42,116 nucleotides of DNA from Saccoglossus kowalevskii (lineage: Eukaryota > Hemichordata > Enteropneusta > Harrimaniidae), in assembly GCF_000003605.2 (NCBI RefSeq), contig NW_003120425.1, positions 63,998-106,113 on the forward strand. Direction: 5' to 3'. The translations under genes and the position numbers were made by a program. This document shows, piece after piece, positions 1 through 9,972 of this stretch (the stretch's first letter is position 1; every line of letters starts with the position of its first letter). The notes beneath the pieces are model-generated. The model worked only from the letters and a program-made list of their open reading frames with translations, ran no database searches and had not been told where the DNA came from.

Positions 1-183
1 TTTTATCACAAATTCGAAAAAAATAGTCCTGTTTATAGTCTGCACTTTCCTTCAGACGAGCTTAACAGTGTACATAACAGGTGTGTTACAAATCCATCTG
101 TAAATAAGTTTTATTCTTTAATGTCATGTAATTCATTTGAAATTATTAGTAACTTTAAGTTGAGACAAGATGTACTTGACCTT
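1..183 (+). CDS. Possible C-terminal tail of a LINE-type ORF, cut by the window edge
   Basis: Frame 1 is open from base 1 to a TGA at 184-186, giving 61 codons with no start visible. The later part contains NPSVNKFYSLMSCN and ends in LRQDVLDL. This resembles the 'N-KFY-LM-' region that closes many LINE reverse transcriptase proteins, although no catalytic domain lies inside the window. A short 3' tail follows: AATAAA at 247-252, then (AT)n, as expected for a retroposon 3' end. Caution: bases 5-56 recur inverted at 2638-2693 and 18538-18595, where the frame is not kept. The first third of the ORF may therefore be an unrelated repeat fused by chance. The family assignment is inference. Confidence 0.3.
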
Positions 184-275
184 TGACCAAAGATTTGTTG
201 CATCAGTATTGTAATAAGCAAAAGGGGCCAGTGGCCTATAAGAGCAAATAAAAAATATATATATATATAACAGGT
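184..275 (+). other. 3' UTR-like tail with AATAAA and (AT)n
   Basis: Short sequence after the TGA. It carries a GGCC-AGT-GGCC mini-hairpin near 219-229, an AATAAA signal at 247-252 and an AT microsatellite at about 256-269. This is consistent with the 3' end of a retroposon. No target-site duplication could be defined. Confidence 0.3.
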
Positions 276-280
276 GTGTT

Positions 281-420
281 TTTATGGGAAAATAAGTATT
301 ACTTTAATGACATATTTATGCATATTTTGGTTTATACGCACTTCCATTGGAGATGTGCTTCTATTAGAAGAAATACAGTATCATCTGCAATAATCTCAAT
401 AAAATAAACATATCATCCAG
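281..420 (+). repeat. Dispersed repeat, copy 1 of 2 (partner 18945-19073)
   Basis: About 140 bp aligns in the same orientation with 18945-19073. The best shared block is ATTGGAGATGTGCTTCT, followed in both by an A-rich stretch with AATAAA-like motifs and by TCCAG. Both copies lie near a copy of the 'CTTCCTTCAGA' repeat (1-56 and 18538-18625), so they may be parts of one larger, decayed element. No coding capacity is seen. Confidence 0.6.
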
Positions 421-1481
421 TTACATGTTTCAGTATTTTTTGAGCATCTTGTTTCAATATTCAATCTAATAAATATGGCTAAGTTTTCTGCCAAAACAAA
501 GGTTTTATTTCATGAAAAAACAAACCCTAATTTTTCAGCAAGATGCAGTATCAAAAAAAAAATATCTAAACATGTTCAAAACAATCCTAAAGTTATCCCT
601 ATTTCCTCTGTAATTATCAAGTTTCATAAATTAGTAAAATAATTTGTGAATTTCAGTTGGCAGCTCAGAAAATCTGAAAATCATATGCTTATGAATCCAA
701 ACAAAAACTTGCATGAAAAATGAATGAGTGGTTGCTTAGCAACCAAAATATTGCAAGTTGCATCCATTCAGAAATAATTGAAGAGTCAATGTTTATTTTT
801 TGGAGTTATAGAAAAGTAAAAGAATTGAACAGTTGATTGGCGACTAGAATCCTTTATTTTGAAACAAGCTTTCATTTTGTGTTAATTGAAGAGGTTATAA
901 TAATTGAAATTTAATTGCTGTAATATTTGAAATGGAAAAAATCAATATCGTAGATTTTAAAAAACAGATTGACTTCAAAAGCCTTAGATTTGCGAATTTT
1001 TTGTCATCTTTTGTTCGCCGGAACAAACAGGTCTCTGAGTAAACGTGAAGCACGACAAGCTAATAGACTAAAGTTGACTTGGTAGGATGGCAAATGATTG
1101 ATTTAAGCTCCTGTCAGGAAGCCAGCATTAGCTGGGAGTTAGGCTTTTTTTATGGGGGCCATGTGATTGAAGTATGAAATATTGAATGCCACACAGGTCA
1201 AAACTTGATGTAAATGCAACCCAGGTATAATTTGTGACATAACACTTTAAGTTACAAATAATGTTCATTGAAGATATTATTGTAAATACAGGTAAACAGT
1301 TGTTACAATTACATGTATTGGTCTCACTTTATATTGAACAAATTGTCTTTGAAAGCTTTAAGATTAGCTTTGCCTATGTGAACGCATACAATACCATTTG
1401 AAAGGGGTAAATTATGACTAACGCAGCAATCCCCAAAACAGCATATTAAAAACACATTGTAGACATTATCAGACAACATTT
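421..1481. other. AT-rich DNA without a recognised gene
   Basis: No ORF of note. It holds the perfect odd palindrome GGTTGCTTAGCAACC (730-744, listed separately) and homopolymer A/T runs. Nothing else supportable is seen. Confidence 0.6.
730..744. promoter_or_regulatory. RFX X-box-like palindrome
   Basis: GGTTGCTTAGCAACC is a perfect inverted repeat, GGTTGCT/AGCAACC, around a single T. It resembles the paired GTTGC(Y)...(R)GCAAC half-sites bound by RFX transcription factors. Binding is inferred from sequence only, and no promoter was identified next to it. Confidence 0.3.
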
Positions 1482-1793
1482 TTAGCTTCGCTGTTGATCA
1501 TGTCAAGCAGAGCTTATCTTCTTGAAAACTACAAGCCTGATTGCTTTGATATTTGCCGTATAAGTACCTTGGGTAGACTTCTCTCAGATTTCTAATTTTG
1601 GTCAATATTTTTGTCATTTTTGGTAAAAAGTGATACTTCGGCTAGAAACCGCAAGTTCGACTGCTTTGATAAATATATATATATGTACTAACAGGTGGAC
1701 CTCTCTCAGATTGGTTATTTTGTGATATCTTTAATTCTTCAATTGAAACATGCATTACTAACGGCGAAGCTAACTCAGCCAAGAGGCTACTTT
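1482..1793 (+). mobile_element. Pearl-like (Helentron-type, non-autonomous) element, copy A
   Basis: It begins TAGCTTCGCTGT and ends CAGCCAAGAGGCTACTTT, a diverged form of the family termini TAGCTCCGCTGT and CAGCCGAGAGGCTGCTTGT. The 5' hairpin is degraded (AGCTTCGC...AGCAGAGCT), the CCGT-rich tract is absent, and little more than one internal unit remains. It is the most diverged of five copies, so probably old. No coding capacity. The class call rests on architecture; no autonomous partner is in the window. Confidence 0.65.
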
Positions 1794-2151
1794 ATATATT
1801 GTTGTTCTAATTAACATTAAATATTTGAAATTATAACATTTTTGAATCCTAATCATTCGACTCTGACTTCTAACCCCAAAAACTAAAATTTAGAATTGAA
1901 AAGGGGCCATAGTGTGCCATTGTTTAGCGTGCATTGTTATCATCGCTTAGGACTCTTGCGTGTGCACAGGTGCTGACCCCTCTGCAGCAATGTATCACAT
2001 ACTTGATAATAAATATCCTCAGTACATGAGATGACTAAAGGCCACTGTTCTGAGAATGTTGAACTACTATTATTAGCATGTATACTATGGTTAAACCTAA
2101 GTGTTTGTCAAATTACAACTATTAAATCTGTTTGTTTATTGCTTGAAAAGA
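1794..2151. other. AT-rich DNA without a recognised gene
   Basis: Unique-looking sequence between two transposon copies. No ORF, RNA gene or repeat could be supported. Confidence 0.5.
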
Positions 2152-2715
2152 TTTCTTAACCTTTTCACCACAAGACTTTCTCATCAAAATTGTTCTGCAC
2201 TTTGAAAATGAAAATATGAAACCTTATTTTTGAGCCAACAGACAAAATTTTAACCAATTTTCAGTTTTTATTAACTCCGCTGTCGACTTTGTCAAGCGGA
2301 GCTTATCATGTGAGTGATTGTCCGTCGTCGTCCGTCGCCCTCGTCCGTCGTCCAATTGCTTTGATATTACATATATAGGTACTACATGAGGACCTCTCTC
2401 AGATTTGTTCATTTTGTAATGATATCTTCAATTCTCTAATTTTGATGAATATTTTTGGTAAAAAGTGATATTTTCCACATCTTATTGAAAACCGCAAGTC
2501 TCATTGTTTTGATACTATACATATTGTTCATTTTTTAATTATATCTTCTGTTCTTTAATTGAAATGTGCATTGCTAACAGCGGAGCTATCTCAGCCGAGA
2601 GGCTGCTTGTTCAAAACATTTTGCTCATTTTGTCCCAGTCTTCTGAAGGAAAGTGCAGACTATAAACAGGACTATTTTGTGAATTTCTGATGAAAAGAGG
2701 GATGGTGAAAAGATT
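2152..2715. mobile_element. Older element with inverted ends, hosting pearl copy B
   Basis: The left end, with CTTTTCACCA near 2160 then CTTTCTCATCA and TCTGCACTTT near 2194, is inverted relative to the right end. The right end carries AAAGTGCAGA near 2652, TGATGAAAAG near 2689 and GGTGAAAAG near 2704. Pearl copy B (2272-2610) sits between the arms. The right arm also occurs at 18538-18625 (same orientation) and at 1-56 (inverted). The simplest reading is that pearl B inserted into a pre-existing fold-back or TIR element. No transposase is visible. Confidence 0.45.
2272..2610 (+). mobile_element. Pearl-like element, copy B (short)
   Basis: The 5' end forms a hairpin, CTCCGCT...AGCGGAG, with loop GTCGACTTTGTCA. 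A CCGTCG-rich microsatellite follows near 2318-2352. The core holds phrases shared by the family, such as GACCTCTCTCAGATTTGTTC and TTTTGGTAAAAAGTGATATT. The 3' end has the terminal hairpin CAGCC-GAGA-GGCTG followed by CTTGT. Non-coding; the minus-strand ORF over its 5' half is a by-product of the repeat. Confidence 0.75.
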
Positions 2716-3029
2716 AAATTGTACAGTCATTGAAAATGGCTACCGTATTTACATAATCTTATCTCTAACAGAGTGCACATAAATCAAAAATATCATTTAT
2801 CATGTGGCTTATTATGACTATACAATATTAAGTGAGAAAATAAATTAATGGTTATGTCACAAGATTTACGTTAAAACCATGGTGTACATATTGTTTATTA
2901 CACATGTTAAATGTGATTGAGTTTAGATGTTTCAAAACCAAATAGTGTGAAAAAATCACTAAAATTAAAAAAAAAATGTAACTATATTAGAATATTTAGA
3001 TGTGATGAAATACTAGTACCTTCACCTTG

Positions 3030-3174
3030 GATACTAATAAAAATATAAAATCTATAATAAAAAAATTTATAAATTTTAATTTTAACACTTGGGTTTGTTG
3101 AATACTAATAAAAATATAAAATGATGTATCTATAATAAAAAAAGTTATAAATTTTAATGAGTATTTTAACACTT
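3030..3174. repeat. Two-copy tandem duplication, period about 71 bp
   Basis: The block starting ATACTAATAAAAATATAAAA at about 3030 is repeated from about 3101. Both copies end in TTTTAACACTTG. The second copy carries two short insertions (ATGATGTA and GAGTA). A local AT-rich duplication, non-coding. Confidence 0.7.
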
Positions 3175-3582
3175 GTACAATGTATAGTGTTTATTTATTT
3201 GTTGGTTGTTGGCTGCTTGGTTAGTTGTTTGATGCTGTTGTAACCTTTTTAAATCAGGGGCTCACTATTTCAATAAATGAATAGGGGCTACAGAAATGAC
3301 AAATCCATTCATATGTCAATGGAATGGGTACCATTTCAGTGCTTGACACTGTGTGTAGTCCTATACCCCAGGACAAGGAAAATTGCCATTCAGACAACTG
3401 AAAAGTAACTGATTAACGCCGTTAATAACATATTTCAGACAAGCATTAACATCAAGTTCTGCATTTATTTATTTTTTAAATATTGTTTGAGGGTGATTAT
3501 GTTAGAATCAATTTAGTTCTGATGAATTAAATATGCCATAGTTCTTTATTATCTCACTTTGAGTGCACGTAGTGTTATAGTG

Positions 3583-3686
3583 TTAAAGAACGATGGTCGT
3601 TATACCACATTGTGTTCAATATGGGACTCATAGCAACATACAAAATGTTTGTTTACATAGAATTCAAACACACAACCGCCTTTTAA
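3583..3686. mobile_element. Diverged TTAA-flanked MITE (same family as 35818-35944)
   Basis: Bounded by TTAA at 3583-3586 and 3683-3686. The body shares ATATGGGACTCATAGCAACATA and GTTTACAT-GAATTC-AACAC with the better copy at 35822-35940 (ATATGGGAATCATAGCAACATA). The GC-rich ends are eroded to AGAACGATGGTCGTTATACC on the left and ACAACCGCC on the right. The TTAA flanks suggest piggyBac-type mobilisation. Non-autonomous, with no ORF. Confidence 0.6.
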
Positions 3687-5225
3687 TTTTGAGACACACA
3701 AACTGTTAGTCTGAATAATCATGACAAAACATTTTTTTTTTCATTTTTATAATAAGTTTTTAACAACTTGTTTGTCAATTTTGGACAAAATGAACATTAT
3801 TTACCATTCATTGTTCACATATCTTGAACTTTTTTGGAAAAATCTGAATAAGATAAGCATTTTCATTTTATGAACAGAAACGAAAATTTAACTTTGGCGT
3901 TCAAAAAGTTAATTACAAGGTGTAATAATCAAAATACACTTGTGGTGTCCTACCAATCTACTTTAAGATATATTCTTAGACATGGCATGGCATAGTTTTC
4001 ACGAACGGTTCATAATTACGAACTACGGTACTGTCATTACGACATACCAGAATGATAATGAAACCTCCATAGAGAGAATACAAGTCAAGGACTGGGGTGG
4101 TCAGCTGCCAATCAAACACCTTTCAAGGTAGTTCTCTCATATGCCAATTATTCCACCACAATCATCTGACTACCATGTCTGTCTCTGGCACTCAGCCACA
4201 CTAAATAAAAATATTGAATTCTTTGAAGTTATTATGACTGCCGATCACTTAAAGAAAGAAATATACACCGTAATAGAGGTCATTGTAACTAAGTAGTATT
4301 GGAGTATAATAATTGTGTATGCAAAGGAATTCACTCGTTTCACAACCTGAAACTTAGAATTCAAACCCTCATCAGCATGCGCCTCACTGCTGCAGGCACA
4401 CAAGTTACTCTTACTTACTGTAACACATTTATAATGAACCTGTTTCTTGATTTTAAAAACAAACCACAACAATGACTTACTATAAATTAAATGTCACCGT
4501 TTTAACAAATTTGATTGTATTAGGGAATTACTGAAACTCCAGTGAAATATTCTGCCACAAAATTACTTATTATGAGAACAAAACAAACAAATAAGAACTG
4601 TGTCATGTTAAGTATGTAAAACTCAAAATCTGATCAGGAAAATAAATTTTTGAACCTAGGAGGGATTTTGAAATTGTTGATCAGTGGGAAACACAAATAA
4701 GAATGACTATGGCCTGGCACTTGTACATGTAGCTTATAAAGATGTCAGCATTTGTTGTTACCTTTGTGCGTCTGTCCTACGTTGCCCTCCCCTATGATTA
4801 GCCTAGACAGTGGTTGACAAATGGATTCTTTGATCCATTCACCATAACCATCAATATAAATACCAGTAACCATTCACTGGTATTTAAGGCTTTAAGAAGA
4901 AACTGTAGGAATGGTCAGTTATGCGATTGTGGAAAATATGTGACATTCACTTTATTTAAAATCTTATAATGAGCTTAAACTGATGAATATAGAAACAGTG
5001 TTGCATTATGGGAGAACCTGCAGAGTCTGTCGTTTCTTGTAGATAGTTTTCAAATTTTATTTCAAAACATTTACTTGTGTTGAGATTAAGTGGACCGTAA
5101 AGGTATTGACTTTATATTTAGTAATTCTGGTGTTATTTTGCAATATGCAAGAGACTCACCTTAAGTATACCTATTCTATTTTAACATTAGCAAGGTCATA
5201 GCGTTTGTTTTTCATCTTTTTACAG
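3687..5225. other. AT-rich DNA without a recognised gene
   Basis: No recognisable coding region. The 75-codon minus-strand frame at 4245-4472 shows no domain or compositional bias and looks like a chance ORF. The 3' edge ends in a pyrimidine tract plus TACAG, described with the exon candidate below. Confidence 0.5.
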
Positions 5226-5297
5226 GGCAGATCTGTAGCATTCAGTCAGCAATACTCTGAGGGAATAGTACAAGCCTAACGATTACAAGATTACAAG
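5226..5297 (+). other. Candidate 72-bp spliced exon, probably untranslated
   Basis: The segment is preceded by a pyrimidine-rich run ending TTTTTACAG (AG at 5224-5225). It is followed by a strong donor, ACAAG|GTATGT, at 5298. Both are textbook metazoan splice signals at an exon-like distance. All three frames contain a stop: frame 0 reads GRSVAFSQQYSEGIVQA then TAA. It could be a 5' UTR exon, a non-coding RNA exon, or the end of a coding region followed by a 3' UTR intron. Composition is slightly richer in G+C than the flanks. No neighbouring exon could be linked with confidence. Chance pairing of good sites in about 40 kb remains possible. Confidence 0.35.
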
Positions 5298-6147
5298 GTA
5301 TGTTTGAAGACAAATGAATGATTCATTTTTTAATTCATTTAATTATTTTACAATTATTTACAACAATGTAAGAAGTGTAACTGTGAGTATTGGAATTCAT
5401 TGTAAGCATTCTTAACATCAGATCAGTTTTAGGATAAAATTGAAGAATTTTCAACTACAAATGTCAATTTAATAATCGGGTGCTAACCATACATATTATA
5501 CAGAGGCTAAGTTAAAAATATTGCAAATCATTTACTTTTAAGTAATTGTACTCATTTGATCAATACAGAAGAGGTTTTTATCTACGGGATCTTCTCTGAA
5601 CCCAAAACAGTTCTATCACACAAGTAATGTGTCTGGATAATTGAGTGATTTGGGCATCACTCTTCAGATTCAGTCATGCACTCAATAACACTGTGTTTTC
5701 ACTTAATCACGATTAGGTGTTGACCATTACCATTCAAGGAAGGGTGGGTAGATGGTAGATTTGAAAAAAAAAAAAAAATCTGCACAGAAGCAAATTGGAA
5801 ATAAAAATTCTACAAGGGAAATTAGAAAATAAAAAAAAATGAACATACATTACAGAAACATTATCTTGCAAACAAATCTAGGTCAAATTTAGTAACAAAA
5901 AAATTTCCACTTTTTCCCTACAATCTCCTCTCCCTGAGTGGTCAAATGGTCAAACCCCTCTTATGTGAAATACAATGCAATCTAATACTGCCTTTACTGA
6001 ATACAAGGCTAAGATATTGTGTTATATGGTGTTCAAACCCCAACCCTCTTTCTTATACACACATCTGTAGTTCTACCTAGTTATAAAAAAGTTATCAACA
6101 AAATTAATTTTGAGTTTTGTTTCACTGGCTTGTGTTGTCTTAAAATG
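5298..6147. other. AT-rich DNA without a recognised gene
   Basis: Poly-A tracts (5764-5777, 5832-5839) and no supportable ORF or RNA gene. If 5226-5297 is an exon, this is the start of its downstream intron. Confidence 0.5.
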
Positions 6148-6266
6148 TACTGTAAAATACTTTATTTTAGCTGGAATTAATTTTCACTAAAAAAACTTTT
6201 GGGTGTTTTGTATAGAATATATTTTCACTGATTGTTGACGAGTTATAAATAAAGTATTTTACAGTA
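6148..6266. mobile_element. CTGTAAAA-ended palindromic MITE, internally deleted copy
   Basis: Runs from TA-CTGTAAAATAC to GTATTTTACAG-TA, with perfect 11-bp terminal inverted repeats and TA on each side. The left arm continues TTTATTTTAGCTGGAATTAA, matching the ~210-bp copies at 9219, 15695 and 16146, but the right half is mostly deleted. TA flanks and TIR form suggest a Tc1/mariner-type non-autonomous element (inference). It directly abuts the next MITE. Confidence 0.75.
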
Positions 6267-6475
6267 CTGTAAAATGACTAATTTTCACTGGGTTTAAATT
6301 TTGCTGATTTGCCATTTCAGGCATATTCAGTGGGTTTTAAATTAACGGTTTCATCGTTTAGATAATGTGCTCTATGCTAAATTTTACATATTCACTGGGT
6401 TTTAATTTAGGCCATTTTCCAGTCAGCGAAATAAGCAAAATTAAAACCCAGTGAATAATTGATCCTTTTACAGTA
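6265..6475. mobile_element. Related palindromic MITE ('AAACCCAGTGAA' type)
   Basis: It starts TA-CTGTAAAATGACTAA, using the same TA that ends the previous element, and finishes CCTTTTACAG-TA. The arms carry ATTTTCACTGGGTTTAAATT on the left and TTAAAACCCAGTGAAT on the right. The outer CTGTAAAA is shared with the neighbouring family but the interior differs, so it is a sister subfamily. Non-coding. Confidence 0.7.
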
Positions 6476-7641
6476 GTTTGTTTGTTCGTTCTTGTGGGAT
6501 AAGAGCTTAATATGTAGTTTCCCAGTGTTTTCACATTATCTGAGGTGTGACATCATACTGAGACAAGTTAATTAAATGTCTTCATGGTACTGCACTGTGT
6601 CCCTTAATGTGTATGGTGTATTGGATTTGTATGTACATGTCATGGTATGTGAGATAATCTCTGTATCATGATGTCAAGCTGTATTGTGTAGTCATGGGTT
6701 TTCATTTTGTTCTTTACTTGTGATTTCACTATTGAGTAAAACCAGGCATAGAAATTTAAAAAAATGCCTGGTTGTGAAAAACTGATTTTCAACATGAAAA
6801 TACTGTTGTACAGTTTATTTATTTTTAATCTAAAGCAATATTATAAATTGGGAAAAAAAGTTTTTATGGTTAATTTTTTTAATTGCAAAGTAGCCATTAA
6901 TTATTGGATAAACATATTTTTATCATAATAAAAATAATGGTTGTCAACCTGCAATTTTAACCCTGAAACCATTTGCATATTGGAAGTTGAGGAGAGGGAA
7001 AACAAATGTTCAAACTGTTTTTTGGAAGAAAAAAAAATCTAGCCACCTTTGGCTTATTTACATTGAATTTCATAAAAATTATAACAAATTTGAATTTTAT
7101 AACCCTTGTAATTCTTCATGAAATTATGAATTTTTTTTAAAAAAATATTTAAAAATATAATAGTTTTATTGCATAAACTTTTAATTAATACTAAAATGAT
7201 AAAAAAAAAAAAAAACATATTTGTACTTTGTAGACAAGGATTTGACAGTGATACTATACCTTGTATAGTACATACATATGATTAAAATATTAAATATGGC
7301 AGCTGTAGTGTCAGGGGTGGACAGATATTGGCATACTATTAATTAAAATTATAATTAAATTTGTTTAAATTGTTGTCATGAGGATATTTTTTGTTCAGTG
7401 TCATATCACACAGGGAACACCAAATATATACTTTGGTAACCCCTCCCCCCTCCTCCCAATTTTTATTTTCTGTTCAAAATCTATATATGTGAAGTAATAA
7501 TGTTTTTCTGGTTTAAATTGATATGCATGACAATTGAATTGTGATATTCATCTGGTATTCTTATATGCAATGATGCATTCAAACTTAGTAATCTCATAAC
7601 ATATCATAATGCACACAATGTATAAGTAATTACTATTATTG
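6476..7641. other. AT-rich DNA without a recognised gene
   Basis: Long A/T runs (for example 7200-7215) and a C-rich block near 7440-7457. No ORF, exon or RNA gene could be supported. Confidence 0.5.
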
Positions 7642-7661
7642 GTTACATTGTACAATGTAAC
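7642..7661. repeat. Perfect 20-bp palindrome beside the 36-bp array
   Basis: GTTACATTGTACAATGTAAC equals its own reverse complement. Its half-site GTTACATTGTA is the core of the adjacent 36-bp satellite unit, so it may be a fusion of two head-to-head half units at the array edge. Confidence 0.85.
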
Positions 7662-7740
7662 TAATAAACACTATAGTCACAATGATTACAATGTAATATG
7701 ACAGAAACAGTGCAATTATATTATATACAACTGAATGAAC

Positions 7741-8028
7741 ATTGTATTCATATTGGTTACGTTGTAACTGATACACAGAATATTCATATTGGTTACATTG
7801 TAACTGATACACAGAATATTCATATTGGTTACATTGTAACTGATACACAGAATATTCATATTGGTTACATTGTAACTGATACACAGCATATTCATATTGG
7901 TTACATTGTAACTGATACACAGCATATTCATATTGGTTACATTGTACCTGATAGAATATTCATAATGGTTACATTGTAACTAATATACATAGCATATTCA
8001 TATTGGTTACATTGTAACTGATACACAG
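7741..8028 (+). repeat. Minisatellite, 36-bp period, about 8 copies
   Basis: The unit contains TTCATATTGGTTACATTGTA followed by ACTGATACACAGAA. TTGGTTAC recurs at 7753, 7789, 7825, 7861, 7897 and 7933, then in two degenerate copies up to about 8005. Each unit has the odd palindrome GTTACA-T-TGTAAC. Because 36 is a multiple of 3, every stop-free frame stays open on both strands, which produces long repetitive ORFs without coding meaning. Degenerate relatives extend on both sides (7640-7700 and 8085-8125). Confidence 0.95.
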
Positions 8029-9218
8029 ATACACACAGATACACAGAATGGTTGCTTTGGCTGCATTGTAATACCACTAAATACAATGTATCCATTAAAG
8101 TTACATAGTAACGAAACACAGATGCACGATAACGTCTACTCAGCAGTAGTTGTTTGCAATGTAGTAACACTTTGAACTAAGCAGTCAGTTGAATGCAGAC
8201 ATTATACCCTGAAATAATGGCTATCATTCACTTGTCAACATAATACAAGGCAAATTTCCTTAAGGATTACCTTACACTGTTGTGCTAAGATTATACTCCA
8301 CTCAAAACTACATATCTTATTATTTCTTGTGATTCTTTGTGACGTAAGGATTAACAATGTTAAATAAATATATGGAATTAACCTTACAAATCTCTGCAAG
8401 TATCTATCAGCAATATTGAGTGAAAATATTCAGTTTTAGGACATCTATATGATTATTCTCTGTTAAATGTTTGCTTAGTGATCTCGGGTGACAATAAGAT
8501 TTATATTTTAGAGTGTAATTAATGATAGATGTTTTTGTTCATTTTTGCATTAATTGCATTCTGTGTATTAGGTTTTTTTTTACAGTGAACAAAAAACTTG
8601 ATAATGTATGCGTTGGATGGAATACTGTACTGTGTTATAATTTTAGTTTTAAAATGCTGGCTTCATTTTTTTTCTCTGTACAGAGCATATGAAACAGGTC
8701 TGGAATATATATGTTTGTCCATGTGTCTGTCTGTCTGTATTTATTTCCTTTATATGACAAATTATTAGAATTACATACTGGGTCAGTTTTGATGAAATCT
8801 GTTACACAGAAACATTTGTACTATATAAGGCAAAGTTGTAATACAACTTTTCTAAACCAATTTAATTACAGGAGACAAGCTTTGTTGAGATAGTATAAAT
8901 GACCAAATATTGTAGCTGTGAACATTTTGCTGGGGTGTTATTCTGAAAATTGTTCGGACAGTTTTAATTGTCTAATGTACACTTGATTTCACCATCTCTT
9001 TGGTACCTGCACAGTTTAAGTCATTCTGTTTTCACACTAGATGATGGTAGAGTGCATTTTTTTTCAAAATTAGAATATTCATTAGAATATATGGAGAAGT
9101 TATTTTGATGTGTTTTAATATTTCTTGAAATGTTTTTATTGTAACTAAACAAGAAGTGAAGGATAGTTATTGAATACATACACTAAATAAATCATCATGT
9201 TGGTCACCCTATGAAATG
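8029..9218. other. AT-rich DNA without a recognised gene
   Basis: A strong acceptor-like tract, TTTTTTTTCTCTGTACAG, ends near 8684, but no convincing donor follows. The 60-codon ORF at 8711-8893 is within chance expectation. Degenerate array-like motifs remain up to about 8125. Nothing else supportable. Confidence 0.5.
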
Positions 9219-9430
9219 CTGTAAAATACTTTATTTTCGCTTGGAATGAATTTTCGCTATTTTCGCTGAAGGAATGATTCAGTGAAAATAAAATCCAGAG
9301 ATTATACCTTTTTTCCTATATTTTACATTAAACTTGTCAGAAATCAGTGAAAATAAATTTCATACAAAATACCAAAAAAGTCTTTTCACCAAAAATTCAT
9401 TCCAGCTAAAATAAAGTGTTTTTAATACAG
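9219..9430 (+). mobile_element. CTGTAAAA-ended palindromic MITE, ~212 bp
   Basis: Left arm CTGTAAAATACTTTATTTTC; right arm decayed to AAAATAAAGTGTTTTTAATACAG, with TA following. The interior carries TTTTCGCTATTTTCGCTGAA, TTTTTTCCTATATTTTACAT and AATCAGTGAAAATAAATTTC, in the same order as 16146-16358. The last bases are mutated, so this is an older copy. Non-coding. Confidence 0.8.
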
Positions 9431-9972
9431 TAGTGAATCACACACAGCAAGTTATCTGTCAAACAGCTAGAACAAACCGAAAGCCATGTTGCTAACTAAC
9501 TGTCCCATTAATTCTCAGCACGGATGTAAACAATAAGAGTCATAGTATTAGCAATTTTGTCCTCGCTGAACACATTACATAGCCTATTTCAAGAAACTTC
9601 TACCAGCATACAGTTTAGAATATATGTGCATTTCATATACTGTTTTATTATGAACAAAATTAGAATATAGTGAGACCCACCTTAATAACGACTACATAGT
9701 GAATCTGTCAACCTTGAAAAGGCTTAGTAGTATCACTTAATAATTTGTGTAACAGACATTAAAACTGTTCATGCTGAAAATAAAGACAAATTTACCTCCA
9801 TATAATCTCGGCAACTCCCAAAGGAGCAGAGGCCTGGATCTCTTTACCACATTTATTGAAAGTTCATATACTGAGAAAGATTTAGTTCACATTTTTATGT
9901 GCTCAGCACCATGACAACTGACAATTTTTTCAGGTCACAGACTTGAGAACTTTATTGGATCTTTTCAGTATA
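9431..9972. other. AT-rich DNA without a recognised gene
   Basis: Unique-looking spacer between a MITE and the 58-bp array. No ORF or RNA gene supported. Confidence 0.5.

Noticed and set aside
2224-2412. Minus-strand ORF, and similar ones at 26776-26961 (-), 26724-26951 (+) and 31849-32064 (+)
   Set aside because: All cover the hairpin and CCGTCG tract of pearl-like elements. The frames are not conserved between copies and have no recognised domain.
7636-8170. Overlapping ORFs on both strands with YQLQCNQYEYS- or GYIVTDTQNIHI-type repeats
   Set aside because: The 36-bp unit is a multiple of three and stop-free in several frames, so long repetitive ORFs on both strands are expected without coding.
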